A stretch of DNA of 64,000 bases. Source: Nemorincola caseinilytica (GTDB lineage: Bacteria > Bacteroidota > Bacteroidia > Chitinophagales > Chitinophagaceae). A model generated the notes under the pieces. That model searched no databases. It worked only from the letters and a program-made list of their open reading frames with translations, and was not told where the DNA came from. Position numbers and translations under genes: made by a program. Each line of letters starts with the position of its first letter. Positions within the stretch are counted from its first letter, which is position 1. Shown here piece after piece: positions 58,132 to 64,000 of this stretch. Where the stretch lies: contig NZ_BAABFA010000023.1 in NCBI RefSeq assembly GCF_039540515.1, forward strand, positions 62,001 through 126,000, given 5' to 3'.

Positions 58132-60624
58132 ATGGATGTAAAGATATTGAATGCCATACTTGAGGGAAATTGTACCCTGTTCACAGGGGCAGGCTTTTCG
58201 TTCGGGGCACAAAGCATAAAAATGCAACCACTACCGGTTGGCGTCGGTCTTGCCGAAATGCTGTATAAGGAATGTGATATGGAAAGTGATGGAGACCTGA
58301 ATATGAGCACTGTATACTACTCGGAAAGATTTGGAGAAGATCATCTGATAAAAAAGCTGCGGGATACGTTCTATGTCTCACAGCCAACAGAAGATCAGTT
58401 GTTCGTCTCTGGCTTAAAATGGCGGAGCGTATATACTACCAATTACGATAATGTCATAGAAACATGTTTTAGTAAACAGGGGGCCGTACCAAGATCTACA
58501 GGCATCGATACATTGCCTTCCCATTTCAATAGCAGGGATCACCTTGTTGTGCATGTGAATGGCAGTATAGAAGAGCTTAAGGACCAGGAGCCGATACCTG
58601 CTTCCTTTAAGCTTTCAAATGTATCTTATGCAACAGATTCTTTTTTAAGAAGCTCGTGGCATAATCAATTGCAGCAGGATGTTTATTCTTCAGATTATAC
58701 CATTTTTATCGGTTGCAGTTTGCGCAGTGATCTCGATCTGACGAGGATACTTCAGAGAGCTAATGAAAACGGCCCAAGGCGACGGGTGATATTCATAGTA
58801 AGAAAAGGTGAAAGCAAGACGAATATCAGCAACCTTACACCATATGGCCATGTTCTTGATATAGGTATAGAAGGGTTCGTTCAGGCATTGAAAGAGCAGC
58901 AGACCGTTTATGTGCCCAGGCATGGAAACGATGAACTGACAACATTCTCGTTCCATAAATATCAAAGACCGAAAAAGACAACTTATGCAGGGAAGGATGA
59001 TGTTTTCGACCTGCTGTTTCGGGGCCGGATCAATCCTGAGATCTTTTTCCATTCGGTACAGTTCCCTTTAGCCAATCCATACTACTTCTCAAGAAAAGAT
59101 GTAGAAAGGATGCATGCTGAGATAGTAAAAGGCGAGAAGAACATTCTTGTCATCTCTAATATCGGGAATGGCAAATCTACCACTGTAGAGGCTTTGGCAT
59201 ATACTTTATTGCAGGACGACTACCAGGTATTCCGTTATGAGAAGGCATATGACTCGCTGAATATGGAGCTGGAATATATAAACCGTCAACAGAAGCCAGT
59301 TATCATATTAGAAAGCTATGCACAAAACAAAGATTTTCTGGAAACACTGCTTATCCACAGAACGAATAAGGGGCTTGTACTGGTAGTTACGGAAAGAACA
59401 GCCATATACGAAACAAGTATACAGACGCTAGAGAAGCTGACAAATAAATCTGTTTTTGCTGTACACGATATCAACAGTCTTGATGCGGAAGATATAGAAG
59501 GTTTCAGTAAACTGCTGACGCTACATGGTCTGTGGGGGAATGACATGAAACTTACAGAGCCGGATAAATTGAGTTTGATAAAGAGACAATGTCATAGCGC
59601 GACAAGAGAAGTATTGCTGCATATCCTCAAGTCTGAGAATATCATCAGCAAATTCAGTGTGATACTGAATGCCCTGCAAACGAAGAAAGAATATTACCAC
59701 GCTATAATACTGATACTTACTGCCAGCAGATACAATGTCAACATCGATCTTCAGTTCGTGAACCAGGTATTGAATACGCTAAATATCAGAAGTACGAATT
59801 TCGATAATAACCTGGCTATAAAGGAGCTCATAGATTTTGAGAGCGATGAGATAAAGATACGATCATCGATAGTTTCGGAAGTGCTGCTGGAGCATGTATC
59901 GGAAGTGAAGCCATTGATAGATTCTCTTATAGAGATATGTATGACAGTTGATGAATGGGAGGACGAGACATCTAAGGCCCTGATAAGAGAATATATGAGC
60001 TATAGCAACCTGAAGTGGCTGCTGTACAGAAAAGAAAGAGACGTGAATGAGATGATCTTTTATTTTTTTGAGAAAATAAGGAACCTGAAAAGTTGCCGGA
60101 ACAATCATCATTATTGGTTGCAATGTGCGATACTAGACATTGAGCGACAAAATTTTGAACTCGCACATAAACACCTGGAAACAGCTTACAGCCTTGCTTC
60201 TAAGGGAAGAAGGTACAGCCCTGACACCTACAAAATAGTTGATACTTATCAAATAGATAACCAAAAGGCAAATCTTCTGTTAAAGGAGGTGATAGCGCAA
60301 AAAGATGCGAACACTGCTATGCTTAAATTCAGGGAAGCGCATAAGACACTTACACGAGCTGCCGATCCTAACCGACTGAGGCATTATCCTTACAAGGTGG
60401 CCGACCTATATATCGACTTTCACAGGGTCTTTTATGACCAACTGAGCGATGGCCAGAAACAGAGCCTCATTGATGCTTTTGATGAAATGGTGAAGAAAAT
60501 GGACGAGTACCTGCGCCAGGTGATACACTACCGGGAGAAAAGCTTCGTTAGTCAAACACGGGCAGATCTGGTGCAACTTATCAGCAATTTCCGGAACCCA
60601 AAGGCCGTAGCCAAACCTAGCTGA
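58132..60624 (+). CDS. SIR2 NADase-like domain fused to P-loop NTPase and helical C-terminus
   Basis: I infer a standalone anti-phage sensor. The 830-aa product (ATG 58132) begins with a SIR2 domain, about 1-265: GAGFS (19-23), TTNYD (Asn104), HVNGS (His141) and FIGCS (194-196). These are the NAD-binding and catalytic positions of SIR2 NADases such as ThsA and DSR2. Next is a STAND/NLR-like P-loop module: Walker A NIGNGKST (343-350), Walker B VIILES (390-395) and VTERT (419-423). From about 470 on it is helical, with a TPR-like part (660-690). It is noticeably more AT-rich than its neighbours. Its stop overlaps the convergent aroQ gene by 8 nt. Confidence 0.85.
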   Translation: MDVKILNAILEGNCTLFTGAGFSFGAQSIKMQPLPVGVGLAEMLYKECDMESDGDLNMSTVYYSERFGEDHLIKKLRDTFYVSQPTEDQLFVSGLKWRSVYTTNYDNVIETCFSKQGAVPRSTGIDTLPSHFNSRDHLVVHVNGSIEELKDQEPIPASFKLSNVSYATDSFLRSSWHNQLQQDVYSSDYTIFIGCSLRSDLDLTRILQRANENGPRRRVIFIVRKGESKTNISNLTPYGHVLDIGIEGFVQALKEQQTVYVPRHGNDELTTFSFHKYQRPKKTTYAGKDDVFDLLFRGRINPEIFFHSVQFPLANPYYFSRKDVERMHAEIVKGEKNILVISNIGNGKSTTVEALAYTLLQDDYQVFRYEKAYDSLNMELEYINRQQKPVIILESYAQNKDFLETLLIHRTNKGLVLVVTERTAIYETSIQTLEKLTNKSVFAVHDINSLDAEDIEGFSKLLTLHGLWGNDMKLTEPDKLSLIKRQCHSATREVLLHILKSENIISKFSVILNALQTKKEYYHAIILILTASRYNVNIDLQFVNQVLNTLNIRSTNFDNNLAIKELIDFESDEIKIRSSIVSEVLLEHVSEVKPLIDSLIEICMTVDEWEDETSKALIREYMSYSNLKWLLYRKERDVNEMIFYFFEKIRNLKSCRNNHHYWLQCAILDIERQNFELAHKHLETAYSLASKGRRYSPDTYKIVDTYQIDNQKANLLLKEVIAQKDANTAMLKFREAHKTLTRAADPNRLRHYPYKVADLYIDFHRVFYDQLSDGQKQSLIDAFDEMVKKMDEYLRQVIHYREKSFVSQTRADLVQLISNFRNPKAVAKPS

Positions 60625-61042
60625 TACTAAGCATGAAATACTGCACGGCCAGTGCATAGCCTTCCAGCCCCAGGCCACTGATGCTGCCCTTGCATTTTGC
60701 AGCTATGAAGGATGTTTTGCGATAGTCTTCGCGTGCCAGTACATTGGATATATGTACCTCTACCACCGGTATGCCTATGGCGGCTACGGCATCGGCCAGG
60801 GCTATGCTGGTATGGGTGTATGCGCCTGCGTTCAGCACTATGCCATCGGCCTTGCCAATGCAGGCATGCAGGTGGTCTATCAGCAGGCCTTCTACATTGC
60901 TTTGGTAATAGCTTACCTCTACCTGCGGAAAACGTGTACGCAACGTGGCCATGTATCCATCAAAGTTCTGCGCACCATATATGGCGGGCTCGCGTGTACC
61001 CAGCAGGTTCAGGTTGGGGCCGTTCACTATTGCTATGCGCAT
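60617..61042 (-). CDS. aroQ: Type II 3-dehydroquinate dehydratase
   Basis: This enzyme catalyses the third step of the shikimate pathway. The 141-aa protein has the type II signatures MRIAIVNGPNLNLLGTREP (active-site Tyr nearby in IYGAQNF), YQSNVEGLLIDHLH, VLNAGAYTHTSIALADA and VEVHISNVLAREDYRKTS. The length is normal. Its 3' end overlaps the stop of the SIR2 gene by eight bases in the opposite direction. Confidence 0.96.
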   Translation of the reverse strand: MRIAIVNGPNLNLLGTREPAIYGAQNFDGYMATLRTRFPQVEVSYYQSNVEGLLIDHLHACIGKADGIVLNAGAYTHTSIALADAVAAIGIPVVEVHISNVLAREDYRKTSFIAAKCKGSISGLGLEGYALAVQYFMLSIS

Positions 61043-61047
61043 TTCTT

Positions 61048-61075
61048 AATGATGAATTAGGAATGATGAATTAGG
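61048..61075. repeat. Tandem 14-bp repeat
   Basis: AATGATGAATTAGG occurs twice in direct tandem (61048-61061, 61062-61075), followed by AATGG. It lies between aroQ and mqnE and is not coding. Confidence 0.8.
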
Positions 61076-61121
61076 AATGGTGGGGAATTTGGAATTTGGA
61101 ATTTCTTTTTTTGGAATTTCC

Positions 61122-62255
61122 TTACACGGCTGTGGTATATGTCCTTAGCTCGTTGTAGAGGGTATCGCGCTCTACAGGTATGCGGCCCACGGCCTCTATC
61201 ATATCGCATAGCTCTTCCGTGCTCAGCGATGGCGACTGCTCTTCCGAGCCGGCCATAGAGTATATCTTGGTAGTATCGTCTATGGTGCCATCCAGGTCGT
61301 TGACGCCGAACGATAGTGTGAGCTGTGCCGTTTGCCTGCCCAGCATGGGCCAGTAGGCCTTCAGGTTGCGGAAGTTATCCATGAATATGCGTGCTATGGC
61401 ATACATGCGCAGGTCTTCTATGATGCTGGTCTCTGCAATGTTCGACATGTCGTTGTCCTTATTGCGGAACTTGAGCGGGATGAAGCAGTTGAAGCCTCCT
61501 GTGGTATCCTGCAGCTGGCGCAGGCGGCTCATGTGGTCTACACGGTGTTCGTACTTCTCTATATGGCCGTAGAGCATGGTAGCGTTAGAGTGCATACCCA
61601 GCTCGTGTGCGGTCTGGTGTATGTGCAGCCAGCCATCGCCATCTACCTTGTCGGCACATATCACATTGCGTACATCGGGGTGAAATATCTCTGCGCCACC
61701 ACCCGGCAGCGACTGCAGTCCGGCATCCTTCAGGCGTTGCATACCTTCCTGCGTGGTGAGCTTTGCCTTGCGGAACATATAGTCGAGCTCTACGGCTGTA
61801 AAGCCTTTCAGATGCAGATCGGGCCTGTGGGCCCTTATCTTCGATAATAGTTCGCAGAAGAACTCGAGATTCATTTTGGGGTGTACACCACCTACTATAT
61901 GCACCTCGGTCACAGGTTGGCCATCGTACTTGCGTACTATGTCCAGCATCTGTTCCAAGCCCATTTCCCAGCCCTCATCGCGGTGCTTGTACTGGCGCGA
62001 GTAAGAGCAGAAGTTGCAGGTGAACACACAGACATTGGTAGGCTCTATGTGGAAGTTGCGGTTAAAGTATACTTTGCCGCCATGCAGGCGTGTAGCTATA
62101 TCATTGGCCAGTGCACCTACAAAGCCCAGCTCTCCTTTTTCAAAGAGTATCACGCCTTCCTCTTCGGTGATACGCTCGTTGTTCTTTACCTTATCTGCTA
62201 TGGCCAGCAGTCTTTTGTCCATTCCCGTGGTCTTGAATACTCCTGATAGTTGCAT
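61122..62255 (-). CDS. mqnE: Aminofutalosine synthase MqnE (radical SAM)
   Basis: MqnE makes aminofutalosine from a chorismate-derived compound and SAM in the futalosine menaquinone pathway. The 377-aa protein has the radical SAM motif IEPTNVCVFTCNFCSYSRQ (Cx3Cx2C). EVHIVGGVHPKM, LPGGGAEIFHPDVR, and the late FGVNDLDGTIDDT segment favour MqnE over MqnC, which has a different motif there. The first Met (62255) is supported by a -7 box at 62278. The other mqn genes are not in the window. Confidence 0.9.
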   Translation of the reverse strand: MQLSGVFKTTGMDKRLLAIADKVKNNERITEEEGVILFEKGELGFVGALANDIATRLHGGKVYFNRNFHIEPTNVCVFTCNFCSYSRQYKHRDEGWEMGLEQMLDIVRKYDGQPVTEVHIVGGVHPKMNLEFFCELLSKIRAHRPDLHLKGFTAVELDYMFRKAKLTTQEGMQRLKDAGLQSLPGGGAEIFHPDVRNVICADKVDGDGWLHIHQTAHELGMHSNATMLYGHIEKYEHRVDHMSRLRQLQDTTGGFNCFIPLKFRNKDNDMSNIAETSIIEDLRMYAIARIFMDNFRNLKAYWPMLGRQTAQLTLSFGVNDLDGTIDDTTKIYSMAGSEEQSPSLSTEELCDMIEAVGRIPVERDTLYNELRTYTTAV

Positions 62256-62277
62256 TGTGCTGTAAATGTCTCATTTA

Positions 62278-62285
62278 CAAAGGTA
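62278..62285 (-). promoter_or_regulatory. mqnE -7 box (TACCTTTG)
   Basis: Minus-strand TACCTTTG (read here as caaaggta) lies 22 nt upstream of the ATG at 62255. Confidence 0.7.
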
Positions 62286-62879
62286 GAACTATATGCTGAC
62301 AGATGTTCGAATATAAGATCATATACGCAGTATACATGTTATTATGAGTATTCACATATCTTAATGTGAAACTTATATTTATTTATAAAATAAATTAAAT
62401 AAATTTTAAAAAATAAGACATTTTAAAAGAAGTGAAAACCTGTCTTTTAAACAATTGTCTATAAAATTATTTAAAATGTAGTTCATTATTAACTTTTAGG
62501 AATGTGATGTATAGTTAAAATGTAAACATAGAAATTAATTAACAATTAATTTCAAAAATAGCTATATTTTCTAAAGTAAATGTAACTTTTTAAGAGAATA
62601 AATGAATTATATTGCATAAAATGAACTTTTAGTGTTAATATTTTACATCCTTACTATGATATTTATGCTATCGGTCGAAACTTACTGTTAAAAGTTAAAA
62701 AAAATACAGTTTATTTTATTTTGTTTTATTCAAAGTAAATATTGAACGAGTTAAAAGTAATTTTCTGTTAAAATTTAAATATGCCCGCCAGAATATAGTA
62801 CGAGTACCTGATGCGACCATAACTGTGGTCATGTAAGTAAAAAATCAAACAAAATAGTAACCTTTAAAACTTGATGTGT
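62286..62879. other. Long AT-rich intergenic region upstream of the adhesin gene
   Basis: No ORF of note. Roughly 80% A+T over almost 600 nt, with A/T tracts such as TAAATTAAATAAATTTTAAA, in contrast with near-50% G+C neighbours. Probably upstream regulatory or spacer DNA for the adhesin gene, and likely to be intrinsically curved. Confidence 0.6.
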
Positions 62880-64000
62880 ATGAGACGTATTTTTCCGCTT
62901 CTCTATTTAATGCTCTTTGTAAGTTTTGCTGGCAAGGCACAGACGTACCTGATGCCCGGTAGTGCTACTACCGCAACATACACCGTTTGTGCCGGCTCTT
63001 TCTATGATGATGGGGGGTCATCGTCAAATTACTCTTGTTGCAGTTTCCAGGCCATTACTACATTTTATCCGGCAGTACCAGGCAAAAAGGTACGGTTGGT
63101 CTTCAACTCGTTCTCGGTAGAGAATAGCTATGACTGGATGCGTATCTTCAATGGCAACAGCACAGGCGCTACGCAAATAGGTGGTAACTATTATTCCTCT
63201 CCCGGTACTATTACATCTTCGGCTGCCGATGGGTCACTGACCGTTCAGTTCCGCTCGGATGTATCAAATACTTATGCAGGCTGGGATGCTACTATCAGCC
63301 TAACGGGCACGGCCACCAATCCTATTACCGCTCAGCCTGCAGCAGGGGGGAGTACTGTGTGTATAGGAGGTAGTGGCCCCAGCGTTTCGGTGACAGCTAC
63401 AGCCACTGTATTAGGACCGAATACCTACCAATGGTATAGAAATGGTACGACCAATTCGAACACCGGAGGCACTATTATAGCCGGTGCAACCAATGCAAGC
63501 TATGCACCCAGCCCAATAGTTGTAGGCACCAACTACTTCTATTGTGTAGTGACCAATTCATGCGGTGATGCATTTGCATCCAATACTACATCTGTCGTTG
63601 CTATTGCGAAGCCTACTGTAGCAAGCATCACACCCTCATCTTCATCGGTGTGTGTAGGTTCTCCTATTAGCTTCACGGCAGGTGCGGTATCTGCCGCAGG
63701 TGCGGGCTCGCTCGTATCTTATAACTGGACCGGACCTAATGGTTTCTCGGCCGCTACTACAGCCAATAACACATCGTTCACACCTGCCTCTACTGCTGCT
63801 GGGGGTGTTTACAGCCTTACGGTCAGCTACTCGGTATCTGGTTGTACCAGTTCTCCGGCAGTGGTCACGTCTCCTTCGGTCACGGTAAATAATCCGCCTA
63901 CAGCTATTACCGGTGGTGGTATCATTTGCCAGAACGCTACTACTACGCTGAATTCTACACCATCAGGCGGCACATGGGCCACAGCCTCTTCAAATGCTAC
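62880..64000 (+). CDS. Large secreted adhesin with N-terminal CUB domain, 3' part outside window
   Basis: The visible 373 residues start MRRIFPLLYLMLFVSFAGKA, a signal peptide. A CUB-like domain follows (about 22-140): YTVCAGSFYDDGG, YDWMRIFNGNS, ADGSLTVQFRSD and YAGWDATISL. Then come Ig-like/PKD-type repeats built on STVCIGGSGPSVSV, NTYQWYRNGTT, YFYCVVTNSCG and SVCVGSPISFTA. The gene continues past base 64000. Such proteins in Chitinophagaceae usually end in a type IX secretion domain and act as surface adhesins; both points are inference here. Confidence 0.82.
   Translation, partial: MRRIFPLLYLMLFVSFAGKAQTYLMPGSATTATYTVCAGSFYDDGGSSSNYSCCSFQAITTFYPAVPGKKVRLVFNSFSVENSYDWMRIFNGNSTGATQIGGNYYSSPGTITSSAADGSLTVQFRSDVSNTYAGWDATISLTGTATNPITAQPAAGGSTVCIGGSGPSVSVTATATVLGPNTYQWYRNGTTNSNTGGTIIAGATNASYAPSPIVVGTNYFYCVVTNSCGDAFASNTTSVVAIAKPTVASITPSSSSVCVGSPISFTAGAVSAAGAGSLVSYNWTGPNGFSAATTANNTSFTPASTAAGGVYSLTVSYSVSGCTSSPAVVTSPSVTVNNPPTAITGGGIICQNATTTLNSTPSGGTWATASSNA

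Overview
The window comes from a Bacteroidota chromosome, most likely the Chitinophagales/Sphingobacteriia side. Non-accessory parts are near 50% G+C by eye. Support for the assignment: repeated -7 promoter boxes of the form TAnnTTTG (several with a -33 TTTG) instead of sigma70 boxes, few recognisable Shine-Dalgarno sequences, a long (310 aa) NusB, an S46 dipeptidyl-peptidase, lipoproteins with Bacteroidota-like lipoboxes, type IX secretion-like C-terminal domains, futalosine-type menaquinone synthesis (MqnE), and an RND pump with a lipoprotein adaptor and lipoprotein outer-membrane factor.

Layout. 1-1026: a C5-cytosine methyltransferase (cut by the window edge) preceded by a Vsr repair endonuclease, both on the minus strand. 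1.4-7.9 kb: NHL-repeat secreted protein, rpsT, nusB, DUF1573 lipoprotein, yajC, coaE, OsmC, pepD. 7.9-19.3 kb: membrane protein, S46 peptidase, DUF885 peptidase, argS, biotin carboxylase, beta-flower-like secreted protein, radical SAM enzyme, family 2 glycosyltransferase. 19.4-23.0 kb: rplS, a 55-aa small ORF, a small secreted protein, dnaK, initiator tRNA. 23.3-27.1 kb: an accessory stretch between two tRNAs with a secreted sugar dehydrogenase-like protein, a secreted hydrolase, a GreA/Rnk-like protein and a small membrane protein. 27.2-29.8 kb: glutamine cyclotransferase, a ParDE toxin-antitoxin pair and hypotheticals. 30.0-35.8 kb: complete tripartite RND efflux operon. 36-46 kb: lipoprotein, two cold-shock genes, katG, DinB-like and Crp-like genes, LutA-like protein, type II NADH dehydrogenase, SMR exporter, GNAT-like protein. 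46.3-57.9 kb: class A PBP, tRNA-Gln, four-helix-bundle protein, nucleotidyltransferase/phosphoesterase pair, haem-copper monooxygenase-like lipoprotein, thioredoxin-like protein, large PurF-like protein, RmlD-like reductase, glycosylasparaginase, DapB. 58.1-60.6 kb: a relatively AT-rich single gene fusing a SIR2 NADase-like domain to a P-loop NTPase and a helical C-terminus. 60.6-62.3 kb: aroQ and mqnE. 62.3-64 kb: a very AT-rich spacer, then the start of a large CUB/Ig-like secreted adhesin.

The best candidate for a little-described system is the SIR2-NTPase gene at 58132-60624, whose architecture resembles single-protein anti-phage abortive-infection sensors; the defence role is inferred. 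Other items worth attention are a dispersed family of extragenic palindromes (CCTCTCC-N3-GGAGAGG followed by a GGGGAGAGG half-site), one copy of which appears to supply the C-terminus of the NADH dehydrogenase, the nucleotidyltransferase/phosphoesterase pair, the Vsr/methyltransferase pair, and several genes whose promoter box lies so close to the start codon that the mRNA would be leaderless or nearly so.
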